DNA of 37,162 nt. Origin: Candidatus Poribacteria bacterium (GTDB lineage: Bacteria; Poribacteria; WGA-4E; WGA-3G). The notes below the pieces were generated by a model, which made no database searches, had not been told where the DNA came from, and worked only from the letters and a program-made list of their open reading frames with translations. Positions 16,515-25,218 of the stretch are shown here, piece after piece; positions within the stretch are counted from its first letter, which is position 1; every line of letters begins with the position of its first letter. The stretch is from positions 1-37,162 of the forward strand of contig JAAXHD010000258.1 in the NCBI GenBank assembly GCA_012271015.1. Reading direction: 5' to 3'. Both the position numbers and the translations under genes were made by a program.

Positions 16515-17678
16515 ATGACACATAATTACGACTGGTTGGACACGGAACGTGAAACACTGGAACACGCTGGCTTACGCCGCCACCTCCGTACGGTCAGGAG
16601 TGCCCCAACGGGGACGATTAATCTTGATGGACGCGACGTTGTATTGCTCGGTTCAAACAACTATTTGGGATTAAGCACGCATCCGAAAGTTATCGCTGCT
16701 GCTGTCGAGGCGACACGAACTTTCGGCACCGGATCAAGTGGTTCCCGTCTCATTTCAGGAAATAGCGAACTCTATACAACCTTGGAAGCCAATCTTGCGG
16801 AGGCAAAGGGAACCGAAGCCGCGCTTGTTTTCAGTTCCGGCTATGCCGCCAATACGAGTGTTATTCCTGTGCTTGCGGAGGAAGGCGATCTCATCTTAAG
16901 CGATGCCCTCAATCACGCCAGTATCATAGATGGATGCCGTCTCAGTCGCGCCACCAAAAAAGTCTATCAGCACTGTGATGTGGAACACCTTAAAACCTTG
17001 CTATCAGAATCCTCTACGTTTCGGCGGCGGCTCATCGTAACAGATGGTGTTTTCAGCATGGATGGCGATATTGTTCCCTTACCCGATATTTGCGACCTCG
17101 CTGCAGGGCACGATGCAATGGTGTTGGTAGATGACGCGCACGGATTTGGTGTATTAGGGAAGGATGGAGGTGGCACCGCTGCACATTTCGGGTTGGAAGG
17201 AGAAAATATTATTCAGATGGGCACGCTCAGCAAAGCAGTTGGCGCACTCGGTGGGTATATCGCCGGGAGTCGTCCCCTGATTGAGTTGCTTATTAATCGT
17301 GCCCGCGGCTTCATCTTCACGACAGGACTCCCACCGGCGACGTTGGCTGCTGCGAATGCCGCACTTGACCTCATCCGATCTACACCCGAATTACGCCAAC
17401 GCCTGTTCTCCCATGCGAAGTGCCTCAAAACGGCGTTAATCGATTTGGGATATACCCTATTACCGAGTGAAACACAAATCCTACCAGTAGTGTTGCGGAG
17501 TCCGCAACGGGCGACACGCGTAGCAGAATCGCTACTTGCTGAGGGAGTATTCGCGCCAGCGATCCGTCCTCCAGCTGTGCCGCCTGAAACGAGCCGCTTG
17601 AGGCTTACCGTCATGGCAACGCATACGGAAGCAGAAATCCAACGTGCGATTGATGCATTTACAGCAGTCGTTCCCTAA
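16515..17678 (+). CDS. bioF: 8-amino-7-oxononanoate synthase / alpha-oxoamine synthase (BioF-like)
   Basis: The 387-residue protein has the normal length and all hallmarks of the PLP-dependent alpha-oxoamine synthases. These are the LLGSNNYLGLSTHP entry motif, GTGSSGSRLISGN, the cofactor-contacting VDDAHGFGVLGKDG, and the PLP Lys in MGTLSKAVGALGG. BioF joins pimeloyl thioester with L-alanine in biotin synthesis. Relatives (glycine C-acetyltransferase, serine palmitoyltransferase) use other acyl-CoA and amino-acid pairs and cannot be excluded. No bioA, bioB or bioD is in the window and the gene stands alone, so the biotin assignment rests on sequence feel. The ATG has no strong ribosome site. 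Confidence 0.82.
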   Translation: MTHNYDWLDTERETLEHAGLRRHLRTVRSAPTGTINLDGRDVVLLGSNNYLGLSTHPKVIAAAVEATRTFGTGSSGSRLISGNSELYTTLEANLAEAKGTEAALVFSSGYAANTSVIPVLAEEGDLILSDALNHASIIDGCRLSRATKKVYQHCDVEHLKTLLSESSTFRRRLIVTDGVFSMDGDIVPLPDICDLAAGHDAMVLVDDAHGFGVLGKDGGGTAAHFGLEGENIIQMGTLSKAVGALGGYIAGSRPLIELLINRARGFIFTTGLPPATLAAANAALDLIRSTPELRQRLFSHAKCLKTALIDLGYTLLPSETQILPVVLRSPQRATRVAESLLAEGVFAPAIRPPAVPPETSRLRLTVMATHTEAEIQRAIDAFTAVVP

Positions 17679-17880
17679 ATTTCATTAGTAACAATTTCAA
17701 ATCACGCCGAACCGTCCCAAAATCTCTTCCAATCCGCGTAATCCGCACAATCTGTGATAATCCGCGGTTCAGACAATTGGCACCCTACACATCTCACTCA
17801 AAGGCTTTACTTTCATCTCTTGAATTTTTTCCCGCTTCATGCTAAACTAAAACAAATCCTAAGAAAGACGGTGATCAGAA
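17679..17880. other. Intergenic region with AATCCGC words
   Basis: No gene is seen. Around 17730-17772 the words AATCCGCG, AATCCGCA and AATCCGCG recur at short spacing, which looks like a small degenerate direct repeat. The cupin promoter lies at the right end. Confidence 0.35.
17820..17848 (+). promoter_or_regulatory. Sigma-70 promoter for the cupin-peptidase pair
   Basis: The -35 is TTGAAT (17820-17825) and the -10 is TAAACT (17843-17848), 17 bases apart. Transcription would begin near 17855, giving a short leader that contains GGTGATC as the ribosome site. Confidence 0.55.
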
Positions 17881-18294
17881 ATGAGCACAAAAGCACATAT
17901 CATCGACTTTGAGAAACAGAACCCTATAGACCGAGGAACCGGTGTGAAAACCGTCCCATTAGCCGGTAAATGGATCGATTCCACGTCACTCACCAACGGT
18001 GTAACAATGTTTGACCCCGGCGCCGCAATCGCACGCCACTATCACAACTGCGATGAGTCCGTTACGATTCTTGAAGGCGAAGCCTCCTGTGAGGTTGATG
18101 GCGAGGTTTTCGCCATGAAAGCCTTTGACACGACATTCGTTCCCGCGGGTATCCCGCATCGGTTTTGGAATGACAGCGATGCACCCATGAAAATCTTATG
18201 GACCTATGCTTCTGTTAGCGTGACCCGCACCTTTACAGAAACAGGCGAAACCGTGGAACACTTGTCACCGGGCGATCAGGCGGTTGTCAAATAA
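17881..18294 (+). CDS. Cupin domain-containing protein
   Basis: The 137-residue protein is a single-domain cupin. Cupin motif 1 is [17 protein letters not shown], giving two His and a Glu as metal ligands, followed by a Gly turn. Motif 2 contains [10 protein letters not shown] with the last His. Such small cupins bind a metal and a sugar, acid or peptide-like ligand. The role may be enzymatic or sensory. The ribosome site GGTGATC extends the pairing to the 16S tail. An M20 peptidase gene begins 21 bases downstream and probably shares the transcript. The ligand is unknown. Confidence 0.82.
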   Translation: MSTKAHIIDFEKQNPIDRGTGVKTVPLAGKWIDSTSLTNGVTMFDPGAAIARHYHNCDESVTILEGEASCEVDGEVFAMKAFDTTFVPAGIPHRFWNDSDAPMKILWTYASVSVTRTFTETGETVEHLSPGDQAVVK

Positions 18295-18315
18295 CAACGA
18301 CTGAGGAGACCTAAA

Positions 18316-19554
18316 ATGTCCGTTCAAACCTATATTAAGAACAATCAAGCCGCGCTCTGTGCGTTGCTTCAGGAACTCGTCAGGATTCCTACGGTTAACC
18401 CACCCGGCGAAAATTATGCCGACATTGTTGGACTACTGGACGCGAAGGGTCAGGCATTGGGGATGCAGACACGGATTGCCGAGGTCCCCACGGCACGTGC
18501 TGAACAGGTTATCCCGAACGCCGACAGCCATCCGCGGTTGAACCTTATTGCCCGTTGGGATGTCGGAGCAGAGAAGACAGTACACTTCAACGCACACTAC
18601 GATGTGGTCCCCGTGGCAGGGGACTGGCGTTTCAATGATCCATTCAGTGGTGAGATTGATGGTGAGTGGCTATACGGGCGCGGAGCCGACGATATGAAAG
18701 ATGCCATCGCTGCACTCCTGTTTGCAATTCAGGCTGTCCAAGAAACGGGAGTCAAACCGCAGTTCAACATCGAATGTTCTTTCACCTGTGATGAAGAAAC
18801 CGGCGGAGAGTTAGGGGCGGGATATGTTGTTGAGGAAGGGTTAGTTAATGCAGATTATGTCGTCAATTGCGAGGGCGGTTCAGAAATGAACATCGGTAAC
18901 GGGCATAACGGTGTACTGTGGTTGGAGGTTGAGGTGCAGGGCAAAGCGGCACACGGGGCACAGCCAGATAAAGGGATAAACGCCTTTGAGAAAGCGGCTG
19001 AGCTCGTAACGGCACTCCAACGGGTTAAACGGAACCTGAAGGTGCCTGAGCGTGCCTTTAAACTCAGTGATGGCGGCGACCGGCATCCAACGTTAAATAT
19101 CGGCGGAACGTTCCGCGGAACCGATGGTGATAAGGTCAACACCGTTCCTGCGCGTGTCACCTTCTCGATTGATAGGCGGATTACCCCGAACGAAGAACTC
19201 GAATTTGCCGAACTCGAATTGCGGGAGGCAATTTCCGGGGCGTGCCAATACTATCCCGATTTGGTTGCAGAAGCGAGAGCCATCTTGCGAATTGAACCCT
19301 GTTTGACAGATACCGCTTCACCGATAGCGCAGGCGTTCGCTGACGCAGTGCGTACAGTCCGTTTCAATCAACCGCGGTTTAAGGGCACTACCGGATTTAC
19401 AGACTTGCACTACTTCGTCAATACAGGTTTACCGGGAGTTGGCTACGGACCAAGCGGCGAGGGCGGACACGCTATCAATGAACGTGTGAATATTCCCGAT
19501 CTGGTCAGAACCTCCACTATCTACGCAACCTTTATGACGCGCGCTGAACTGTAA
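18316..19554 (+). CDS. M20 family metallopeptidase (ArgE/DapE/aminoacylase type)
   Basis: The 412-residue protein shows the M20 di-zinc hydrolase pattern. HFNAHYDVVPVAG gives the first metal His and Asp, GRGADDMKDAIAAL the bridging Asp, and CDEETGGELGAGYV the catalytic Glu pair. The dimerisation (lid) domain follows with GKAAHGAQPDKGINA, and GEGGHAINERV carries the last His. It removes an acyl group or amino acid from an N-acylated or dipeptide substrate in the cytoplasm. Specificity (acetylornithine, succinyl-diaminopimelate, peptide) is not decidable. A GAGGAG ribosome site precedes the ATG. It follows the cupin gene in one probable operon and fits the peptide-use theme of the region. Confidence 0.87.
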   Translation: MSVQTYIKNNQAALCALLQELVRIPTVNPPGENYADIVGLLDAKGQALGMQTRIAEVPTARAEQVIPNADSHPRLNLIARWDVGAEKTVHFNAHYDVVPVAGDWRFNDPFSGEIDGEWLYGRGADDMKDAIAALLFAIQAVQETGVKPQFNIECSFTCDEETGGELGAGYVVEEGLVNADYVVNCEGGSEMNIGNGHNGVLWLEVEVQGKAAHGAQPDKGINAFEKAAELVTALQRVKRNLKVPERAFKLSDGGDRHPTLNIGGTFRGTDGDKVNTVPARVTFSIDRRITPNEELEFAELELREAISGACQYYPDLVAEARAILRIEPCLTDTASPIAQAFADAVRTVRFNQPRFKGTTGFTDLHYFVNTGLPGVGYGPSGEGGHAINERVNIPDLVRTSTIYATFMTRAEL

Positions 19555-19666
19555 AAAATAATCCTTTCAAGATTTCAGTTTCTTTGTTGGTGAGGTTTCC
19601 AACGTTATTCTCTTTAAGGCAGTGCGCATGATAACACACCACCAAGTAGGTTTTGGAGGATCTCGC

Positions 19667-19972
19667 TTGAAGAAAAAATTCCAACGCTACATTGAAAATT
19701 TCACCTGCGCACAGTGTGGCATCTCCGTCAAGGGGAACGGCTATACCAATCACTGTCCAGAATGCCTCTGGAGCCAACACGTTGACGTAAACCCCGGCGA
19801 CCGATCCGCGTCCTGTCACGGTTTGATGGAACCGATAGGCTTTACTATAAAACACGGCGACTATATCCTAACCCACCGCTGCACAACTTGTGGTGTAGAA
19901 AAAAAGAATAAAACATCAAAAAATGACAGCTTTGAGGCTATCCTTAGCCTACAGGGGGAATTAAATGTCTAA
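19667..19972 (+). CDS. RNHCP domain zinc-binding protein
   Basis: The protein of about 101 residues resembles the RNHCP family of small zinc-ribbon proteins. It has FTCAQCG with the first CxxC, the family-type NHCPECLWSQHVD segment, then PGDRSASCHGLMEPIGF and a last RCTTCG pair. The TTG start at 19667 is chosen because GGAGG lies 7 bases ahead and the product then begins next to the domain. The track ORF adds 15 unlikely residues. Its last bases overlap the start of the OmpA-like gene by 8 bases, implying translational coupling. Function unknown; nucleic-acid binding is plausible from the ribbons. Confidence 0.78.
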   Translation: MKKKFQRYIENFTCAQCGISVKGNGYTNHCPECLWSQHVDVNPGDRSASCHGLMEPIGFTIKHGDYILTHRCTTCGVEKKNKTSKNDSFEAILSLQGELNV

Positions 19973-20888
19973 AAAAGGGATCCTCGCAAGTGTATCTATC
20001 TGTGTTGCTGCTGTTGCTGCTATCGTTCTGGCAATAATACTCTATTCAACTTCAGGCAAACTCAAAGAGACACAGGCGGAACTGGCTGCTACCAATATCA
20101 CCTTGCAGAGAACTGAAACCGCAAAAGCCGATCTGGACAAACAGTTAACCCAAACCCAAAGCACATTGGAAAAGACCCAAAGCACGCTGGAGGAAACACG
20201 TTCAGAACTCAGCCAAACGCAGGAAATATTGCAGAACGCAAGCGAAGCCGCTCGAAAGATCGCTACCGAACGGAACGCACTCCAGCAGGACAAAAACGCA
20301 CTTGAGCGTGAGAAGGAGAGTCTCCGAGCAAAATTGACCGAAATTGAATCGGAATTACAACGGATTCGGGTGCAGTCGCAACGTTCAATTGTCGCTATCC
20401 AAGAGAAATTTAAGGATACAGTCGGCGCGGTGTTGGACGACGCAGGACGATTGAGACTTGATGTTAAAGGGAAAATCCTGTTTGAAACAGGCAGTGCAAT
20501 CCTGAGCACAGAGGGGAAGGCACTCCTCGATGCGATTGCTGAGGAGGTGCTACTCAATACGAATTATGCGGATTACGCCGTGCGGGTCGAAGGGCATACC
20601 GATGACGCTCCTATTGGTGGTTCTGAACTCCGAAATTGGAACCTCTCAACCGAGCGGGCAATCGCTGCCGTGAAGTATCTGCAAGTACATGCGGAGGTCG
20701 ATGCCCAACGCTTGGCAGCGACAGGATACGCCTTCTACCAACCCATAGATACTGCCGACACAGCCGAAGCGAAAGCCAAAAATCGGAGAATCGAGATTAT
20801 ACTCGTGCCACCTCAAGATTTCTTATCCGAGCTACTGACATCTCTCCAAAAGGTGATGGAATCTATTGAGACGAAGGATCCCCAATAA
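19965..20888 (+). CDS. OmpA/MotB-like peptidoglycan-binding protein with coiled coil
   Basis: The 307-residue protein has an N-terminal transmembrane helix or signal anchor (about residues 5-27). A long Gln/Glu/Thr-rich coiled coil (about 30-140) contains internal near-repeats such as TQSTLEKTQSTLEETRSEL. A C-terminal OmpA-like domain follows with FETGSAILSTEG, VEGHTDDAPI and the RRIEI end motif. It probably anchors to the inner membrane and reaches peptidoglycan across the periplasm, as in MotB-like stator or envelope-spacing proteins. No flagellar genes are nearby. It overlaps the RNHCP gene and has a GGGGG ribosome site inside it. Confidence 0.85.
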   Translation: MSKKGILASVSICVAAVAAIVLAIILYSTSGKLKETQAELAATNITLQRTETAKADLDKQLTQTQSTLEKTQSTLEETRSELSQTQEILQNASEAARKIATERNALQQDKNALEREKESLRAKLTEIESELQRIRVQSQRSIVAIQEKFKDTVGAVLDDAGRLRLDVKGKILFETGSAILSTEGKALLDAIAEEVLLNTNYADYAVRVEGHTDDAPIGGSELRNWNLSTERAIAAVKYLQVHAEVDAQRLAATGYAFYQPIDTADTAEAKAKNRRIEIILVPPQDFLSELLTSLQKVMESIETKDPQ

Positions 20889-20916
20889 ATTTTGTCGCCT
20901 CTCTTGGCACAGTTTG

Positions 20917-21810
20917 CTATTTAGAACTCCCTGAAACTGCGCGCTTCGCTTCAATAGCGAGTTTTGTCGCTTGTTTAATCAACCGTCTCGTTTCATCAAT
21001 CTGTTTGATTAGTTGCTCGTTCGTCCACGAAACAGTAGTAAGATACCGCAATTCGCTTGGGCTGTTCAAGGTCTCGGCACCGAGGGCGACCTGAAGTCCA
21101 CTTGTGGTGATATATCGCATCCCGGCGTTCACACCTATCCCATCGAATTCCACGTTCATTGTGACATCGCCTCTCGCGAAAGCCGGTTGAAATTCTTTCC
21201 TTAGACCGACAAACAGACCCATAGGATTTTCTCTGAAAGCAAATCGCTGAGTACCAACGCCGATGTGTCCAGAAAATTGGTGAATCCGTGGCAGATTAAA
21301 GGCCTTACTGACAACGAGAAACGCTGACGGGTTTTCATTCTCTTCTGTTTCCGAGTCCTCCAAAAAAAGTTTAGTGCTAAGGGCCTCAATCCCTATCGCT
21401 ACACTTGGGATTACCCCAACCTCTTGCTCTTTTAAAAGTTGGACTTTCAGATTTACAGTTCGCTCAGTGAAAGGTTCGGATTCATGTTCGTTCCATAGAT
21501 GTTCTAACCCGAATTCGACACGATCAAACAGTCCGAAGTTAAGGCGAATCGCGAGGGCATTGATGGAGGAATTATTCTCCGCAGTTGGGGGCATGTTTTC
21601 AGAGGAAGACTGGACAGTAACGTACGTGCCTGCCCCGAATATCCCATGCCTTAGCACTTCACCCGTTGGAATATCCACCAATCCACGCTCTGTAAATATT
21701 TCTCCGCTAGCTCGATGGGGGATGGTGATAAAGGCGAGGAGGAGCAGAAGGAGCAAGATTTGGTATCTATAGTAAAGCGTAAAAATAAGTGGACACTTTA
21801 GGAAACACAA
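20917..21810 (-). CDS. Predicted outer-membrane beta-barrel protein, YjbH-like
   Basis: The 297-residue protein has a long hydrophobic leader (about residues 10-36, cleaved near RASGEIF). The following strand-rich sequence alternates aromatic and small residues, with short turns and acidic loops (FTERGLVDIPTGEV, GVGTQRFAF, FDGIGVNAGMRYITTSG). This resembles the YjbH/exopolysaccharide-associated outer-membrane class, but the match is from general pattern, not a specific motif. The C-terminus is a charged helix rich in Lys and Arg. It converges with the OmpA-like gene, 28 bases away. It may be an envelope protein; the function is unknown. Confidence 0.6.
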   Translation of the reverse strand: MCFLKCPLIFTLYYRYQILLLLLLLAFITIPHRASGEIFTERGLVDIPTGEVLRHGIFGAGTYVTVQSSSENMPPTAENNSSINALAIRLNFGLFDRVEFGLEHLWNEHESEPFTERTVNLKVQLLKEQEVGVIPSVAIGIEALSTKLFLEDSETEENENPSAFLVVSKAFNLPRIHQFSGHIGVGTQRFAFRENPMGLFVGLRKEFQPAFARGDVTMNVEFDGIGVNAGMRYITTSGLQVALGAETLNSPSELRYLTTVSWTNEQLIKQIDETRRLIKQATKLAIEAKRAVSGSSK

Positions 21811-21827
21811 AATATCTCTCCCCCGCT

Positions 21828-21848
21828 GGCGAGGTTTCTAACCTCGCC
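21828..21848. repeat. Perfect 9-bp hairpin of the GGTTTCTAACC type
   Basis: GGCGAGGTT (21828-21836) and AACCTCGCC (21840-21848) pair exactly around TCT. The same design recurs at 27468 with a GCGCGG stem. It lies upstream of the outer-membrane gene and downstream of rpiA, both on the minus strand. No T-tract follows. Confidence 0.65.
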
Positions 21849-21895
21849 TTCTGTTGGTGTCCAAATAATTATGCGCTTTGCTATAACCATTGGTA

Positions 21896-22588
21896 TTATT
21901 CCATATACCGAATGCCGGAAGGTGTGCCGATGATGATTTTGTCGGCGCGATTGACAAATATCCCATTCTCCACGACGCCGGGAATATTGTTCAGTTGCAA
22001 CTCAATTTCTTGCGGGGCAGGAATTCCATCAAGGTGGCAATCAAGGATATAGTTCCCGTTGTCAGTGATCAGCGGATTTTGTCTTCCATCCTGAGTTGAT
22101 GCGACCCGTAAAGTCGACTTTCCGCAAATTCGATTGACTTCGGTTTGTGTCGCTTCCCATCCGAACTGCACAATTTCTACAGGGAGCGGAAAGGTCGTGC
22201 CAAGGACACGTGATATTTTGCTTTCATCGACAACAATTAATATTTTTTCGGATGCATTGGCGATAATTTTTTCTCTGACGAGTGCCGCACCGCCGCCTTT
22301 AATGAGGTTGAGGTGTGCGTCAACTTCGTCGGCACCGTCAATCGTCAAGTCGATACTGGGATGGGTGGCGAGTGTCACGAGGGGTATCTGTTGTGCTGTC
22401 GCAATTTTTTCAGTGCCTGCGGAGGTTGGAACGCCGACGATATCAAGCCCTGCCCGTACCATCGCTCCAAGTTTCAGGAGCGCGTAGTAGACTGTAGAAC
22501 CTGTCCCTAATCCGACAACCATGCCAGACTGGACACTCTCTGTCGCTTTTTCTGCGGCAATTTTTTTCTGGTTTTCTGTGTTCATCAT
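21896..22588 (-). CDS. rpiA: Ribose-5-phosphate isomerase A
   Basis: The protein of about 230 residues carries every RpiA signature: GLGTGST for phosphate binding, TIDGADEVD with catalytic Asp residues, and LIKGGGAALVREKI. It interconverts ribose 5-phosphate and ribulose 5-phosphate in the non-oxidative pentose phosphate pathway. The ORF track starts 12 codons earlier. I take the MMNTENQKKIAAEKA start, since RpiA proteins usually begin a few residues before this helix. The two adjacent ATGs cannot be separated, and no clear ribosome site precedes them. The length is normal. It stands alone and is probably a housekeeping gene. Confidence 0.93.
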   Translation of the reverse strand: MMNTENQKKIAAEKATESVQSGMVVGLGTGSTVYYALLKLGAMVRAGLDIVGVPTSAGTEKIATAQQIPLVTLATHPSIDLTIDGADEVDAHLNLIKGGGAALVREKIIANASEKILIVVDESKISRVLGTTFPLPVEIVQFGWEATQTEVNRICGKSTLRVASTQDGRQNPLITDNGNYILDCHLDGIPAPQEIELQLNNIPGVVENGIFVNRADKIIIGTPSGIRYME

Positions 22589-22663
22589 ACATATAAGTTT
22601 ATCAGAGAGTCGTCTTGAAATCAAGCCATAATCCGAACTTTGATGCCTGATTACTATGCTGCT

Positions 22664-22684
22664 GTAGGCGTGATCTGTGCCTAC
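22664..22684. repeat. GTAG-type hairpin repeat, copy 2
   Basis: GTAGGC (22664-22669) and GCCTAC (22679-22684) flank a 9-base loop containing TCTG. The copy fits the GTAG-stem-CTCYGTG-stem layout seen at 16345, 25098, 32076 and 34376. It lies upstream of rpiA, in the divergent gap to the deacylase gene. Confidence 0.5.
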
Positions 22685-22746
22685 GATGCTTGTTGATCGC
22701 TGATCGCTAATCTTCTCACTACCGACTGCTGACTGCCAACCCCGAT

Positions 22747-22775
22747 TTGACTTATTTCACGGATTCTGGTAAAAT
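22747..22775 (+). promoter_or_regulatory. Sigma-70 promoter predicting a leaderless deacylase mRNA
   Basis: The -35 is TTGACT (22747-22752) and the -10 is TAAAAT (22770-22775), with a 17-base spacer. The expected start of transcription is at or next to the ATG at 22783, leaving no room for a ribosome site. Confidence 0.6.
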
Positions 22776-22782
22776 AACCGTT

Positions 22783-23769
22783 ATGAGGAACAAAATTCGC
22801 CATAGCCAGTTGGTAGTTGGGCAATTAGTCGCCGAACCCGGAACCCGAACAGAAGGACATATCAAGGTCGGCAGCATGCCCGATGGAACGGCTGTCCGAC
22901 TGCCTGTTGTGCTCATCAACGGGAGGTACCCCGGCAAAACACTCTACATCCAAGCGATTAGCGATGGGGATGAACTCAATGGAATTGCCGTTATTCACAG
23001 AGTACTCTGTACGATCACACCGGAGCAGTTGTATGGGAAGATTATTGCTGTACCCCTCGTCAACTTCCACGCGTTTCACACGAAACAGGCACTGAACCCT
23101 GTAGACAACCGCAAAATGAACCGCTGTTTTCCCGGTAGGCGCGATGGAACATCAAGTGAACGAATAGCGTATCATCTCTTTCGGCGCGCTATCCAGCAAG
23201 CCGATTACTGTCTCGATCTGCACCAAGGCAGCGTACATCCGATGATTGACGAGGTGCGCGTGCGCGTTGACGAGAAACACGCACTTCATGGTGACTGCCT
23301 TAAACTGGCACGTGTCTTCGGTATAGGACATATTCTCAACCAGAAAGGACCCGAAGGGCAACTCGCGCAAGCGGCACCAGAGGTTGGCATTCCAACGATT
23401 GACCCCGAATTAGGGGGCACCCACGGATGGGATACAGAGAGCATTGAGAAAGGAGTGCGCGGTGTGCTCAATGTACTCCAATATTATAAATTCATTGCCG
23501 GAACCCCGCAGATTCCTCAACGACAAATCGTTGTCAAACAGTTCGTACCGATCCTCAGCAATGAAGGCGGATTTGTCTATTACAAAGCGAAATTATATGA
23601 CCACCTCGCGATGTATCAACCGGTAGCAGACATCTGCGATGTGTTTGGCAATGTGCGGGAATCTATCCGGGCACCGGTCGATGGTGTTTTCTGGGCAAAA
23701 CCCATCTATCCAATGGTCGCCAGCGGTGGTATCGTCGGCAAAATCGGCACACCGATCGAATATCTCTAA
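22783..23769 (+). CDS. Succinylglutamate desuccinylase/aspartoacylase family deacylase
   Basis: The protein of about 328 residues belongs to the zinc-dependent M14-like acylase group. Family landmarks are the GDELNG segment, DNRKMNRCFPG (the NR/FPG substrate-binding motif), DLHQGSVHP with a metal-binding His, and the catalytic Glu in IDPELGG. The usual GxHGDE metal site reads ISDGDE here, so an Asp replaces the first zinc His. It probably hydrolyses an N-acyl amino acid or a related amide. The C-terminal part has the barrel-sandwich look of the family (PVDGVFWAKPIYPMVASGG). The start at 22783 is preferred over the track start because that one lies inside the promoter. It may share a transcript with the pepP-like gene. 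Confidence 0.82.
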   Translation: MRNKIRHSQLVVGQLVAEPGTRTEGHIKVGSMPDGTAVRLPVVLINGRYPGKTLYIQAISDGDELNGIAVIHRVLCTITPEQLYGKIIAVPLVNFHAFHTKQALNPVDNRKMNRCFPGRRDGTSSERIAYHLFRRAIQQADYCLDLHQGSVHPMIDEVRVRVDEKHALHGDCLKLARVFGIGHILNQKGPEGQLAQAAPEVGIPTIDPELGGTHGWDTESIEKGVRGVLNVLQYYKFIAGTPQIPQRQIVVKQFVPILSNEGGFVYYKAKLYDHLAMYQPVADICDVFGNVRESIRAPVDGVFWAKPIYPMVASGGIVGKIGTPIEYL

Positions 23770-23798
23770 AAATCGCTTTATCTTTAGGAGGAAAGGGA

Positions 23799-25106
23799 TT
23801 GCATAAGCAGAATCGCGAAGCCTTTATCGAAAAAATGGGACGTGGCGGGGTCGCTATCTTCGCCAGTACACCCCCCGCCATCTGGAATCACGACACCGAA
23901 TATAATTATCGTCCGGATCCGAATTTTTATTACCTGACGGGGTTTGAAGAACCAGACTCTATCTGTGTCATCGCACCCGATCATCCGAAACATCAGTATA
24001 TCCTGTTCGTGCGTCCGAAAGATAAGCAGGCGGAAATTTGGGACGGTAAACGCGTCGGGGTTAAGGACGCTCGTAAACGCTACGGCGCAGATAAAGCCTA
24101 TCCGATAGAGAAATTCAGTGAGAAAATCGGGAAATACCTGCAAGGTGCCGAACGGCTTTACTACACCCTCGGTTCTAATCAGGATGTTAACACCGAAATC
24201 CTCGCACGCTTCACGCAGTCCGTCAGATCGAGAATCCGATCCGGGAAAGGCTTTGATACACTTGTCGATCCGAGCCCGATTCTCAGCGAACTGCGGTTAA
24301 TCAAAAATGAGACTGAACTGCAGCGCACCCGACTGGCGACAGAGATTACCGTAGCTGGGCATGTCGCCGCGATGAAGGCAGTCCGTCCGGGATTGTATGA
24401 ATACGAACTCGAGGCTCTCGTTGAATCCACGTTCCGCATGAACGGGGCAAACGGCATCGCCTTTCCGACTATCGTTGCGAGTGGCGGGAACGCGACGACA
24501 CTCCACTATACAACAAATGACTGCCGGATTGAAGATGAAACCCTCGTGCTCATTGACGCAGGTGCGGAATACGGTCGATACGCTGGCGATGTGACCCGTA
24601 CCTTCCCCGCAAACGGAACTTTCACTAAAGCGCAGAGAGAAATTTATCAGATCGTCCTTGACGCACATTATGCCATTATTGATTCTATCCGTCCCGGGGT
24701 TTCCATTGACGAACCCCACCAAAAATCGATTGAGTTGCTAACGGAAGGAATGCTCAGTCTCGGCCTTATCGAGGGAAAAGCAAAGAAATTGATAAAGAAA
24801 GAGGCATACCGACAGTTTTACATGTACCGGATCGGACACATGCTCGGCTTAGATGTCCACGATGTCAATTGTGTCCACGAACCCAACGGCGATTTCAAAA
24901 CCTTCCAGCCCGGTATGGTGATGACAATTGAACCCGGACTCTACGTCGCTGAGGGGACGAAAGATGTCCCACCGGCATATCTCGGTATCGGTGTCCGCAT
25001 AGAGGACGATATCCTTATCACTGAAGATGGTTGTGAAGTCCTGACAGACGGTGTCCCGAAAGAAATTGACGCAGTCGAAGCACTTGTACAAGCGACAAAG
25101 TGGTAG
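23799..25106 (+). CDS. pepP: Xaa-Pro aminopeptidase (M24B, aminopeptidase P family)
   Basis: The 435-residue protein has an N-terminal creatinase-like domain (NREAFIEKMG through LTGFEEPDS) and the C-terminal pita-bread M24 domain. All five metal ligands are visible: the two Asp in LIDAGAEYGRYAGDVTRTF, the His in GHMLGLDVHD, and the Glu residues in MTIEPGLYV and VRIEDDI. It releases N-terminal residues in front of proline in the cytoplasm. The start is a TTG behind a strong AGGAGG site. The deacylase gene ends 29 bases upstream. The stop codon TAG lies within a GTAG-type hairpin repeat, so the repeat supplies the end of the gene. Confidence 0.9.
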   Translation: MHKQNREAFIEKMGRGGVAIFASTPPAIWNHDTEYNYRPDPNFYYLTGFEEPDSICVIAPDHPKHQYILFVRPKDKQAEIWDGKRVGVKDARKRYGADKAYPIEKFSEKIGKYLQGAERLYYTLGSNQDVNTEILARFTQSVRSRIRSGKGFDTLVDPSPILSELRLIKNETELQRTRLATEITVAGHVAAMKAVRPGLYEYELEALVESTFRMNGANGIAFPTIVASGGNATTLHYTTNDCRIEDETLVLIDAGAEYGRYAGDVTRTFPANGTFTKAQREIYQIVLDAHYAIIDSIRPGVSIDEPHQKSIELLTEGMLSLGLIEGKAKKLIKKEAYRQFYMYRIGHMLGLDVHDVNCVHEPNGDFKTFQPGMVMTIEPGLYVAEGTKDVPPAYLGIGVRIEDDILITEDGCEVLTDGVPKEIDAVEALVQATKW

Positions 25107-25126
25107 ACACACTCTGTGTGCCGCTC
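25098..25126. repeat. GTAG-type hairpin repeat, copy 3, containing the pepP stop codon
   Basis: CACAC (25108-25112) and GTGTG (25116-25120) pair around TCT, followed by CCGCTC. The TAG of GTAG at 25104-25106 is the stop codon of the pepP-like gene. Its closest relative in the window is the copy at 34376. Confidence 0.6.
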
Positions 25127-25218
25127 ATCCCGTGTGGATCTTTCAGTGATTTCGAAATTGTATTTTAACTGAGAAAGGCTGAGAAATCTGTGTTACAATT
25201 CTAAAAATGGAGGAACAG

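Noticed and set aside
16515-17678. A biotin biosynthesis operon around the BioF-like gene
   Set aside because: No other biotin gene lies in the window, and the flanking gaps hold only repeats and promoters. Only a stand-alone enzyme is supported.
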